A stretch of 64,000 nt of DNA, from NCBI GenBank assembly GCA_900550035.1, contig URQS01000006.1, positions 1 through 64,000 on the forward strand, read 5' to 3'. Origin of the DNA: an uncultured Prevotella sp. (lineage in GTDB: Bacteria; Bacteroidota; Bacteroidia; Bacteroidales; Bacteroidaceae). A program made the position numbers and the translations under genes. Shown here one piece after another: positions 25,321 through 34,256 of the stretch. How positions within the stretch are numbered: the stretch's first letter is position 1; every line of letters begins with the position of its first letter. The notes beneath the pieces are model-generated. The model saw only the letters and a list, made by a program, of their open reading frames with translations, was not told the DNA's origin and ran no database searches.

Positions 25321-26979
25321 TTATTCTAATTTCTGCAATGGTGCCTCACGACGCGGTATAGCCTTCAATTGCGAGCCACCCTTTTTGCCTCGCCACTCAA
25401 ATATATCGTTCTTGTCGAGCGGACGTATATAGTCGAACCATTCGAATGCGCCAAGGTGCAACTTGTCAGGCGGCACCTGGGTGATGGGATACATTGTACC
25501 GGAAGCCTTTGATGTCCATATACGTTCAAGCTGACGATCTGCCGAGATAAACATCCGCATAGTATCTGTCTCGAGATAATTGAGTTCGGTGAGTACAGAA
25601 TCTTTCGAGTCGGCATTGTAATATATTGTCATCACATTGCCTACAGCATCTGTACGGCGTACCGCTCCATCGGTGAAATAGGTGTCCATACGCTTTGAAG
25701 ACACCTGATTGAAGCGGTTTTTACCGTCAACCAATTCCACTGATAGAGCCTGATCAATGACCTCGGCTTTGCGAACAGTAGAATCGGCAAAGTATACCTT
25801 TATCTCTTCGCCAAGTATCTGGCGATTCAAATTCCATGCTATCGGGTCGCGATACATTGTCATACACGAGTCGAGCGAGCTGAATACGAGCGAGTCGCAT
25901 ACAGCCTGCACGTCCTGACGATAGGCTCGCACATGCGGAAAGGCATGCACCTTACGATAAACCGAGTCGGTATTGATATGGAAAGTAAAAATCTTCAATG
26001 AGTCGGCATGCATCCACAGTGTGTCACGCTGCGAGTAGTCGAGCAACATGGCGCGGTCGGTAGCATATCCATATCCGGTCTTCTCGTTATAGAACAGACG
26101 GTTGGCATGTAGCTCGTTCTTGTTCTTCTTGTCGATATACACTACGTTGCCAAATCCCTCGTTGTTGCCGTTAGAGTTGTCGTGGTATAGCGAATCGCCC
26201 GTAATGGTCTTGTCACCATCAACGATTGTTGAGCGTCCGAACAGCTGCGAGCGGTCGGTACGCGAGTTGGTGTAAGCATCGGTAGTGTGTATTATCGTAC
26301 CCTTGGATGTTATGGTCGACGGTCCTACCACATGTGCTACCGACGTACGAGTATCATAATGCAACGTATCAGTAGTAATATGGTTCTGGCCTGAGAACAT
26401 CTCCACTCCATAGTAGAATGATGCCTCGCGTGTTGCTGTGCTGTATGCACCCCAGTCGCTGACAAGCCGGTCTTTGCCGTCAACCAGTTTTCCACCCTCA
26501 AAGAAATAAGCGAGGTTGTACAAACGGTCGTAATCGAGCGAGTCGGTATACAATGTCTGCTTACGATGCTTGAGAACCACATTATTGCGGGCATGCATCA
26601 TCTGGTCGGCACCATTGTAGTCGGCACGGTCGCAAGTGAGCGACAGGGTATCGCCCTGCTTAAAGCGCACATGTCCGAAAGCCATAACCGAATTTTCTAC
26701 CTGAAAGAAGTAGGCACTGTCGCACCACAATTGCGAGCCGGCATGGGTAAAGTGTACCTTACCTCGGAGTATCTGTGCTCCTGGTACAGCTCCCCACTGG
26801 TCGTAAGTCAACTCATCAGCGTGCTTCAGATACACACGTTCGTCGGTTTTCTGGCGCTTCTTCTTTTTGTCAGGAGCCGCAACTGTTGTTATAAGACTAA
26901 AGCCAAAAAGGCATAGAATCGTCATTACGACGACTCTATGCCACTTTATACTTGTATGATTATTTTCATTCATTGCCAT
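25321..26979 (-). CDS. OstA/LptA-like protein
   Basis: Exported protein of 552 residues with an N-terminal signal anchor (about 13-33). The body is a long run of beta-jellyroll repeats of the OstA type: LRGKVHFTHAGSQLWCDSAYFF, GHVRFKQGDTLSLTCDRADYNG, RNNVVLKHRKQTLYTDSLDYD and so on, each with D-x-A/L-x-Y. In other bacteria LptA-like proteins of this fold carry lipopolysaccharide across the periplasm; this large form is the Bacteroidetes version. Its placement after two parvulin chaperones and before mutL is conserved gene order. The ATG four codons later is an alternative start. Confidence 0.8.
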   Translation of the reverse strand: MAMNENNHTSIKWHRVVVMTILCLFGFSLITTVAAPDKKKKRQKTDERVYLKHADELTYDQWGAVPGAQILRGKVHFTHAGSQLWCDSAYFFQVENSVMAFGHVRFKQGDTLSLTCDRADYNGADQMMHARNNVVLKHRKQTLYTDSLDYDRLYNLAYFFEGGKLVDGKDRLVSDWGAYSTATREASFYYGVEMFSGQNHITTDTLHYDTRTSVAHVVGPSTITSKGTIIHTTDAYTNSRTDRSQLFGRSTIVDGDKTITGDSLYHDNSNGNNEGFGNVVYIDKKNKNELHANRLFYNEKTGYGYATDRAMLLDYSQRDTLWMHADSLKIFTFHINTDSVYRKVHAFPHVRAYRQDVQAVCDSLVFSSLDSCMTMYRDPIAWNLNRQILGEEIKVYFADSTVRKAEVIDQALSVELVDGKNRFNQVSSKRMDTYFTDGAVRRTDAVGNVMTIYYNADSKDSVLTELNYLETDTMRMFISADRQLERIWTSKASGTMYPITQVPPDKLHLGAFEWFDYIRPLDKNDIFEWRGKKGGSQLKAIPRREAPLQKLE

Positions 26980-27024
26980 TAAACAATAAGCCTTTTAAAG
27001 CATAACTATACGGGATGAGAGACA

Positions 27025-28500
27025 CTACTTTATCCAACCCTCGTACTCAAACTTGCACTTCTTGCAACGGTCGTTCATCTTGACATATGTAGTCTTAATC
27101 TTGTTTACCACCCACTGGTGCAAGAAGTCGGCACGCTGCTTCTGTAGCACCACATTCTTCATCACCTGATAGTCTTCGGTGATTGTGGCACGGTGGGCTG
27201 GGGTACGGCTCTTAAGCCTTACGATGGCTGCCACAGTCTTGCCTTTTTCGTTAATCATCTGGAACGCCTTGCTCACATCGCCCACTTCCATGTTTTCTAC
27301 CTCGCGAGCCACCTCGGTTGGGAGGTCCTTCATCTGGAACTTCGATGTGCGTCCGTCCTGACTGTTATACGACATAAGACCATGATTGTTGCGTGTATCC
27401 TTATCGTCAGACACAACCGAAGCAGCCTCCTCAAAGGTCACCTTTGCTGCACGTATGTCTGTTGCAAGCGAGTCAAGACGTGTGCGCATTGAGTCGACAG
27501 CCTCGGTAGACACACGTGGAATGCGCAGTATGTGGCGCACCTTGATTTTGTCACCACGCTTGTCGATGAGCTGGATAATGTGGAAACCATACTCCGACTC
27601 TACAATCTTCGAAATCTTCTTCGGGTCGGTCAGGTTGAATGCTACGCTTGCAAATGCGGGGTCAAGCATACCACGACCTACATAGTCCATCTCTCCACCC
27701 TGACGTGCCGAACCCGGATCCTCTGAATAAAGACGTGCCAGTGTACCGAAAGAAGCCTCGCCCTTATTTACACGGTCGGTATAGTCGCGCAAGTCGTTCT
27801 TCACACGGTTTATCTCGTCTTGTTCAATCTTAGGCTGACGGGTAATGATCTCTACCTCAACCTCGGTTGGAACGAAAGGAATGCTGTCCTCAGGCATATC
27901 GCGGAAGTAGTTGCGAACGTCAGACGGTGTAACCGTTATATCGCTCACCAACTTCTCTTTCATCTGCTGAATAAGCTGATTGTTCTTGAAATCGTCGTGC
28001 AACTGTGAGCGCATCTGTGCCACAGTCATTCTCTTGTATTCCTCGAGTTTCTCCTTCGAACCAGCCTGCTGTATCCAGCGGTTTATCTGCATGTCAATGT
28101 TCTGTGCAATCTCACCCTCAGTCACTTCAATTGAGTCGATTGCAGCCTGATGAAGAAAGAGCTTCTGCACAGCTATCTGCTCGGGGATAGCACAGTCGGG
28201 GTCGCCGTGCCACGTAACACCTTCAGCCTCACCTTGGAGTCGTGTCATCTCGACATCCGACTTGAGTATAGGCTCATCGCCTACAACCCATATCACCTCG
28301 TCTACCACACTGTGCTCGGGTGCCTTGAAATCAGCATTTACAGCACGGGCGTTTGCCGTATCAGAAATGGCAACAACTGCCGTATCAGTCTGCGACTTGG
28401 CGTCAACCATAAGGCCCTTGCCACGCTGTGCATTGGCTCCAATACCAGCACAAAGCAACACGGCTACAAGAGCTATCAATATTGATTTTGTTTTTTTCAT
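27025..28500 (-). CDS. SurA-like periplasmic parvulin, two PPIase domains
   Basis: Periplasmic chaperone/isomerase of 491 residues. Signal peptide 1-24 (GANAQ), SurA N-terminal helical domain (VVDEVIWVVGDEPILKSDVE ... IAVQKLFLHQAAIDSIEVTEGEI), then two parvulin regions: about 210-310 (FGTLARLYSEDPGSARQGGEMDYVGRGML, GFHIIQLIDKRGDKIKVRHIL) and about 320-430 (FEEAASVVSDDKDTRNNHG). The C-terminus has a CKKC pair (NDRCKKCKFEYEGW). It probably escorts outer-membrane proteins to the BAM complex. Between a second parvulin gene and ostA-like in one operon. Confidence 0.88.
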   Translation of the reverse strand: MKKTKSILIALVAVLLCAGIGANAQRGKGLMVDAKSQTDTAVVAISDTANARAVNADFKAPEHSVVDEVIWVVGDEPILKSDVEMTRLQGEAEGVTWHGDPDCAIPEQIAVQKLFLHQAAIDSIEVTEGEIAQNIDMQINRWIQQAGSKEKLEEYKRMTVAQMRSQLHDDFKNNQLIQQMKEKLVSDITVTPSDVRNYFRDMPEDSIPFVPTEVEVEIITRQPKIEQDEINRVKNDLRDYTDRVNKGEASFGTLARLYSEDPGSARQGGEMDYVGRGMLDPAFASVAFNLTDPKKISKIVESEYGFHIIQLIDKRGDKIKVRHILRIPRVSTEAVDSMRTRLDSLATDIRAAKVTFEEAASVVSDDKDTRNNHGLMSYNSQDGRTSKFQMKDLPTEVAREVENMEVGDVSKAFQMINEKGKTVAAIVRLKSRTPAHRATITEDYQVMKNVVLQKQRADFLHQWVVNKIKTTYVKMNDRCKKCKFEYEGWIK

Positions 28501-28566
28501 TTATCTCTTTTTGTTTTGTTCTATTTCCTTACTTATATTTCTCTATACAGTATTGACGGCATTTTA

Positions 28567-30000
28567 TCAATGCTTGTTGACAGTATTAAGCACCTCACGG
28601 TTGACATGCACTGCATACTTACGTCGCAAATCAGCCACCCATTTATGTTCGAGCTGCTCCTGAAGGTCGGATACTACCAGTTCACGTACATCAGCATATG
28701 TCTGCGGACGCTTTATCTTCTTGCCGAAAGTTCCTTCAAATTTATATACATTATCAATAACGGGTTTCGCTTTTGTCTTGTCAATACCAAACTCAGCACG
28801 GTCTACCGTGGCATTGTCGCCCTTGGCAAAGATGCCTATTGTGGCCTTGATGCGTTCTGTAGAGTCGTTAAACTGTGTCTTCAGCGCCTCAGCCCATTTG
28901 TCGAAAGGCGTTGAGCGCAGCAGTTTTCTCACAGCCTCGGCATCTGCCTGATTGCGTGTATAGAATGCCACTCCCTTGAATCGAGGTTCAGCCCACGCAT
29001 ATTTCTTGCGGTTCTTCTTGAAGTAGGCTTGCTGTGCCTTGGTGTCGTTGGCGGCACGTTCCCACACTGTGCGGTTTGAGATTTCGTACAGCAGGAGTCC
29101 GTCGTGATACTCGCGTATCAGTCCGTTCATCTCCGGCGACTTCTCTTTCAGTTCCTCTGTACGGCGTTCAATCACCTGTTCGGGTGTAAGTGCCGGCTTC
29201 GATAGCTTGGCTATGGAGTCGATACGTTGCGAGATTATGCGCTCGCGCAGTCCGCGGCTTTCGATAAATCGGCGTATATCGGCTCTTACTGAGTCGTATG
29301 GAAAGAAGTTGCCCCTGTCTATTACTCTTATAATATGGTATCCGAACGGCGTTAGGAACGGCTTTGATGTCTCGCCCTTCTTCAAGGCATACGCCTGGTC
29401 TTCAAACTCCTTTATAGTCTGTCCGCGCTGTATCCACGACAGATCGCCTCCGCGCATGCCCGAGGCCTTGTCGTCAGACAGTCGGCGTGCCATGTCGCCG
29501 AAGTCGGCACCTGCCATCAGGGCTTTATATATAGAATCTGCCTTGAGAGATGCGGTGCGCTGTAGCTGGGCGTCAGCCTGCTGCGACAGCGCCACGAGGA
29601 TGTGCAACGGATGCACCAGTCCGCCCCCGGCGTCGATTCGTGTCTGTGTCTGCTTGTATATGTTACGTGCCTCGCGCTCTATGTCGTCGTCGACGATGAA
29701 CGTAGGACGTATCTGTTGGTCGCGATACATGAGAAATTCCTTGCGAAATGCGGCTGTGGTATCAATGCCTGCCTCTTCGGCGGCTATCACCTTCAGCTTG
29801 TAGTTGACAAACAGGTCGACATATTCGTCTATGCTCTTCTTGTCTATCGTTGTCTCAGCTGCATTCTTATTGTAGGCATACTCAAACTCCGACCGTGTGA
29901 CGTTCTTGCCACCGATGGTCATTATTATCGGGTCGGCGGTCTGGGCGAATGCGCTGCCTGCCATAAGCGACATAGCAACCAACAGTGATTTTATCTTCAT
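28567..30000 (-). CDS. Periplasmic parvulin-type peptidyl-prolyl isomerase
   Basis: Exported protein of 477 residues with signal peptide 1-19 (SAFAQ). A SurA/PpiD-like helical part (ITMTIGGKNVTRSEFEYAYNKN ... YVDLFVNYKLKVIAAEEAGID) precedes one clear parvulin domain, about 130-235 (VHPLHILVALSQQ; FGDMARRLSDDKASGMRGGDLSWIQRG; FGYHIIRVIDR). The C-terminal 200 residues resemble a degenerate second domain. It is the first of two tandem parvulin genes after guaB. Role in outer-membrane protein folding is inferred from family and context. Confidence 0.85.
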   Translation of the reverse strand: MKIKSLLVAMSLMAGSAFAQTADPIIMTIGGKNVTRSEFEYAYNKNAAETTIDKKSIDEYVDLFVNYKLKVIAAEEAGIDTTAAFRKEFLMYRDQQIRPTFIVDDDIEREARNIYKQTQTRIDAGGGLVHPLHILVALSQQADAQLQRTASLKADSIYKALMAGADFGDMARRLSDDKASGMRGGDLSWIQRGQTIKEFEDQAYALKKGETSKPFLTPFGYHIIRVIDRGNFFPYDSVRADIRRFIESRGLRERIISQRIDSIAKLSKPALTPEQVIERRTEELKEKSPEMNGLIREYHDGLLLYEISNRTVWERAANDTKAQQAYFKKNRKKYAWAEPRFKGVAFYTRNQADAEAVRKLLRSTPFDKWAEALKTQFNDSTERIKATIGIFAKGDNATVDRAEFGIDKTKAKPVIDNVYKFEGTFGKKIKRPQTYADVRELVVSDLQEQLEHKWVADLRRKYAVHVNREVLNTVNKH

Positions 30001-30056
30001 CGTATGTAAATATGGAGAATCCTCCTTAATTTATAGTTACATTATAACCCGTGAAA

Positions 30057-30105
30057 GCAATGGTCCGTGTCGCAGCCTTATACAGTCTGCGACACAAGCC
30101 ATTGC
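30057..30105. terminator. Stem-loop between guaB and the parvulin genes
   Basis: Two stacked stems (GCAATGG with CCATTGC, and GTGTCGCAG with CTGCGACAC) close an 11-base loop. On the minus strand only three T follow, so it may attenuate rather than fully stop guaB transcription. On the plus strand the flank is T-rich, but no plus-strand gene reads into it. Confidence 0.6.
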
Positions 30106-30168
30106 CTTTTATGCTTTTGCCCTATATTTAGGGTTTCGCGTTGTCATGTTCGTAATGCCACAGTGTGA

Positions 30169-31647
30169 TTACTGCGGACGTGAGTAGTTAGGAGCCTCGC
30201 TTGTGATGGTGATGTCGTGAGGATGACTCTCAAGCACACCAGCGTTGGTGATGCGTGTGAACTTGGCGTTGTGCATTGCCTCGATTGTTCCGGCACCACA
30301 GTAGCCCATACCTGAGCGCAGACCACCGATGAGCTGATAGATAACTTCCTGCACTGTGCCCTTGTAAGGTACGCGTCCGGCGATGCCTTCCGGCACGAGC
30401 TTCTTCACGTCGGCTGTTCCTGCCTGGAAGTAGCGGTCCTTTGAGCCATTCTCCATAGCCTCAAGCGAACCCATACCACGATAGCTCTTGAACTTACGTC
30501 CGTTGAAGATGATGGTGTCACCGGGGCTCTCCTCTGTACCTGCTACGAGCGAACCGATCATTACCGAGCTACCGCCAGCGGCAATAGCCTTGACAACGTC
30601 GCCTGAGTAGCGCAAGCCTCCGTCGGCAATCAAAGGTACTCCTGTGTCCTTCAAGGCTGAGTAAACGTCGTATACAGCGCTGAGCTGCGGAACACCTACG
30701 CCAGCTACGACACGTGTTGTACAGATTGAGCCAGGACCGATACCTACCTTAACGGCGTCAGCACCATTGTCTACGAGCATGCGAGCAGCCTCGCCTGTAG
30801 CCACATTACCTACAACGATGTCTACGTTGGGGAATGAAGCCTTTGCCTCGCGCAACTTCTCGATAACGTACTTAGAGTGTCCGTGTGCTGTATCGATAAC
30901 GATAGCGTCGGCACCAGCCTCAACGAGTGCGCTCATACGGTCGAGTGTGTCTACTGTCACACCTACACCGGCAGCTACACGCAGACGACCCTTCTCGTCC
31001 TTGCAAGCCATTGGCTTGTCCTTTGCCTTTGTGATGTCCTTATAGGTGATAAGACCTACGAGGTGGTTCTCGGCATCAACAACGGGCAACTTCTCAATCT
31101 TGTTCGACTGCAGAATGTCGGCAGCAGCTGAGAGGTCGGTCTTGATGTGAGTGGTCACGAGGTTCTCTTTTGTCATCACGTCGTCGATGAGCTTGTCGAG
31201 ATGACGCTCAAAGCGAAGGTCGCGGTTAGTAACGATACCTACGAGATGGCACTCTTCGTCAACAACGGGTATACCTCCGATGTGATACTCGGCCATCATG
31301 TCGAGAGCATCCTTTACTGTCTTGCCACGGCGGATTGTCACCGGGTCGTAAATCATGCCGTTCTCGGCACGCTTAACGATGGCAACCTGACGCGCCTGGT
31401 CCTCGATTGACATGTTCTTGTGAATAACACCAATACCGCCTTCGCGTGCGATGGCAATAGCCATAGCCGACTCCGTTACGGTGTCCATGGCTGCTGTGAC
31501 AAAGGGCACATTCAGGCTGATGTTACGAGAGAACTTGGTTTTCAACTCTACCGTCTTGGGCAGTACCTCTGAATAAGCGGGGATAAGAAGGACGTCATCG
31601 TAAGTGAGACCGTCCATTACAATTTTATCAGCAACAAATGATGACAT
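30169..31647 (-). CDS. guaB: IMP dehydrogenase
   Basis: Cytoplasmic enzyme of 492 residues that oxidises IMP to XMP, the committed step of GMP synthesis. The barrel start (GLTYDDVLLIPAYSEVLP), a CBS pair (about 95-205; NGMIYDPVTIRRGKTVKDALDMM and NHLVGLITYKDI), the substrate loop with catalytic Cys (GPGSICTTRVVAGVG), the flap (GSLEAMENGSKDRYFQ) and the YKG motif (GRVPYKGTVQEVIYQL) are all present. A TAAATTTG box lies 24 bases before the ATG. It sits between recQ and the parvulin genes, as in related genomes. Confidence 0.97.
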   Translation of the reverse strand: MSSFVADKIVMDGLTYDDVLLIPAYSEVLPKTVELKTKFSRNISLNVPFVTAAMDTVTESAMAIAIAREGGIGVIHKNMSIEDQARQVAIVKRAENGMIYDPVTIRRGKTVKDALDMMAEYHIGGIPVVDEECHLVGIVTNRDLRFERHLDKLIDDVMTKENLVTTHIKTDLSAAADILQSNKIEKLPVVDAENHLVGLITYKDITKAKDKPMACKDEKGRLRVAAGVGVTVDTLDRMSALVEAGADAIVIDTAHGHSKYVIEKLREAKASFPNVDIVVGNVATGEAARMLVDNGADAVKVGIGPGSICTTRVVAGVGVPQLSAVYDVYSALKDTGVPLIADGGLRYSGDVVKAIAAGGSSVMIGSLVAGTEESPGDTIIFNGRKFKSYRGMGSLEAMENGSKDRYFQAGTADVKKLVPEGIAGRVPYKGTVQEVIYQLIGGLRSGMGYCGAGTIEAMHNAKFTRITNAGVLESHPHDITITSEAPNYSRPQ

Positions 31648-31670
31648 ATAACTTAAAAATTTATTGCGTG

Positions 31671-31678
31671 CAAATTTA
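31671..31678 (-). promoter_or_regulatory. -7 box of guaB
   Basis: TAAATTTG on the minus strand, 24 bases upstream of the guaB ATG; no convincing -33 box. Confidence 0.45.
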
Positions 31679-31771
31679 GCAATAAAAATCCAATCGGGGG
31701 CATTTTATCACGACTTTATTTCGAGCGTTAATGCAAATTAACGGCTTTGGCAGCTGAGTTGATGTTAGTTG

Positions 31772-31870
31772 AGAGTTGAGAGTTGAAAGTTGAGAGTTAT
31801 GATATGTTTTGTTTGCAATACCTTTATTATATATGGTAATCATAACTCTCAACTTTCAACTCTCAACTCT
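31772..31870. repeat. Perfect 32-bp inverted repeat of heptamers (locus H3)
   Basis: The left arm 31772-31803 (GAGAGTT-type heptamers ending GTTATGAT) is the exact reverse complement of 31839-31870, around a 35-base loop. Additional imperfect heptamers flank both sides (31767-31771, and 31871-31890 with AAACTC and CCTCAAC). It occupies the recQ-guaB gap and would form a very stable hairpin, but has no GC core or T tract. Confidence 0.9.
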
Positions 31871-31900
31871 AAACTCTAAATCCTCAACTCACAACTACCA

Positions 31901-34077
31901 TCAATTTCCCTGCTCCGACATAAACTTTATTCTTACTAATCGGATTTCGTTCTCTTCGTAGTCGCCGCCGAGCTCTTCCACAGCCACTTTTATGCTGTCA
32001 GTGTCCGATTCGCGGAAATACTCGTAGATGTCGTCTACCTGGTCGTCGTCCATCACGTCCTCAAGGAAGTAGTCGATATTCACCTTGGTACCGCTGTAGA
32101 CGATGGCATCGAGGTCGTCGAGCAGGTCGCTGAACTCCAGTTCAATGCCGAAGCGATGTCGTCAAGCGGCATACGACGGTCGAGATAGTGGATTATCTTT
32201 ATCTTCTTCATCGAGTCCTTGGCAACGGTGCGCACGAACATCTCCTCCGGGCGCTCAATCTCGTTGTCCGAGCAATACTGGCGTATCAGCTCGCAGAACT
32301 CCTTGCCGTAGCGCTTCGCCTTGCCCTGACCTACGCCCTGAATGTTGCGCAGCTCCTCGATAGATACGGGATACATCGTAGCCATCTGTTCGAGCGAGAT
32401 GTCCTGGAAAATGACGTAGCCCGGCAACGACAGCTTGCGTGCCATCTTACGACGCAGATCTTGCAACATGCTATAGAGCGTGGGGTCGAGTGCGGCAGCT
32501 CCGTGGTCGTCGGTCTCCTCGTCGGCATTGTCGGTGAAGTCGGTATCTTCTACATATGTGAATGGCTGCGGATTGCGCACGTAGCGCTTGCCTGCCGCCG
32601 TCACCTTAAGCAGTCCGTAGCTCTCTATGTCCTTATGTATATATCCGGCTATCATGCCCTGGCGTATCACGGGATTCCATGTCTTGGCAGGCATGTCCTC
32701 GCCGGCACCGAACTCCTCAAGCTGGTCGTGATGATGCGACACGACGTCGTCGGTAGCGCGACCCTTGATGAAGTCGATAACATAGTCCTGACGGAATCCC
32801 TCCTTCAGGGCAAGCAGCGAGCGCAGCACTATGAGTAGCGCCTCCTTACCATCGCGCTGAACCTTCGGATGCAGACAGTTGTCGCAGTTGCCACAGTTGT
32901 CCTTGGGATATTCCTCGCCGAAGTAGTGCAGCAACAGCTTGCGGCGGCACACCGACGACTCGGCATAGGCTGCCGTCTCCTGAAGCAGCTGCCTGCCTAT
33001 GTCCTGTTCGGCTACTGGCTTGCCTTCCATGAATTTTTCGAGCTTCTGCAGGTCCTTATGCGAGTAGAATGCGAGGCAGATACCCTCTCCTCCGTCACGT
33101 CCGGCGCGTCCAGTCTCCTGATAGTATCCCTCCAGACTCTTGGGTATGTCGTAGTGGATTACAAATCGTACGTCGGGCTTGTCGATGCCCATGCCGAAGG
33201 CTATGGTGGCTACAATCACGTCGATGCGTTCCATGAGGAAGTCGTCCTGTGTCTGCGAGCGTGTAGCCGAGTCGAGACCGGCATGATAAGGTGCCGCCTT
33301 TATCTCGTTTGCCTTAAGCACAGCCGCCAGATCCTCCACCTTCTTGCGCGAGATGCAGTATACAATACCGCTCTTTCCCGCGTGTTGTTTGATGAATTTT
33401 ATTATTTGCCGGTCGATGTCCTTGCTCTTCTGGCGTACCTCATAATATAAGTTGGGGCGATTGAATGACGAGCGGAACTCACGTGCCTCGCTTATGCCGA
33501 GACTCTTCTTGATGTCCATACGCACCTTGTCGGTGGCAGTGGCAGTGAGTGCTATGACTGGAGCGTTGCCAATCTTCTGTATCGTAGGGCGTATGTTGCG
33601 GTATTCCGGACGGAAGTCGTGACCCCACTCCGATATACAATGTGCCTCGTCGACGGCGTAGAATGAAATCTTGAATGAGCGGAAGAATTCGAGGTTGTCC
33701 TCCTTGTTGAGCGACTCTGGAGCCACATACAACAGCTTGGTGCGTCCGGCATAGATGTCGCTGCGTACCTGATTGATAGCCGCCTTGTTGAGCGACGAAT
33801 TGAGATAATGAGCCACGCCCGATTCCTCGCTCAGTCCGTTGATTACATCCACCTGATTCTTCATCAGCGCGATGAGCGGCGACACGACAATGGCGGTGCC
33901 GTCCATAATGAGCGACGGCAACTGGTAGCACAGGCTTTTGCCACCTCCCGTAGGCATGAGCACAAAGGTGTCGTTGCCTTCAAGAAGATTGCTTATGATG
34001 GCTTCTTGTTCGCCCTTGAACGAGTCGAACCCGAAGTAGTGTTTCAGTTGTTCATTGAGGTTAATTGTCCCAGTCAT
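31901..34077 (-). pseudogene. recQ: RecQ ATP-dependent DNA helicase, interrupted by a one-base frameshift
   Basis: From ATG 34077 the frame encodes a RecQ helicase: Walker A LMPTGGGKSLCYQLP, DEAH motif VDEAHCISEWGHDFRPEYR, motif VI QETGRAGRDG, the four-cysteine zinc module ending CGNCDNC, RQC and an HRDC domain. After RRMPLDDIAS it runs into unrelated sequence and stops at 32080. The expected ending continues in the next frame: GIELEFSDLLDDLDAIVYSG, then KVNIDYFLEDVMDDDQVDDIY to the stop at 31901. Inserting one base near 32151 restores a single 725-residue protein, the normal Bacteroidetes length. Loss affects only the last roughly 80 residues. Either a sequencing error or a recent mutation. 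Confidence 0.9.
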
Positions 34078-34093
34078 AGTAGTAATATTTGTA

Positions 34094-34256
34094 GAAATTA
34101 GGAGTTAGGAATTAGGAGTTAGGAATTGATTGCCATTGGCAATTTGGAATTACGGATTAGGAATTATAAATTAAGGATATAAGAGTCAAGACCAACTCCC
34201 AATTCCTAATTCCTAACTCCTAATTCCTAACTCCTAATTTCCAACTTCTAATTCCC
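34094..34256. repeat. Heptamer inverted array (locus H2)
   Basis: AGTTAGG/AATTAGG units (34096-34127) are followed by a small hairpin (TTGCCATTGGCAA, 34130-34142), irregular sequence and the inverted units CCTAATT/CCTAACT (34200-34255). The right end runs into clpX: its last codon and TAG stop (34248-34250) are heptamer sequence. The array fills the whole clpX-recQ gap. Confidence 0.85.
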
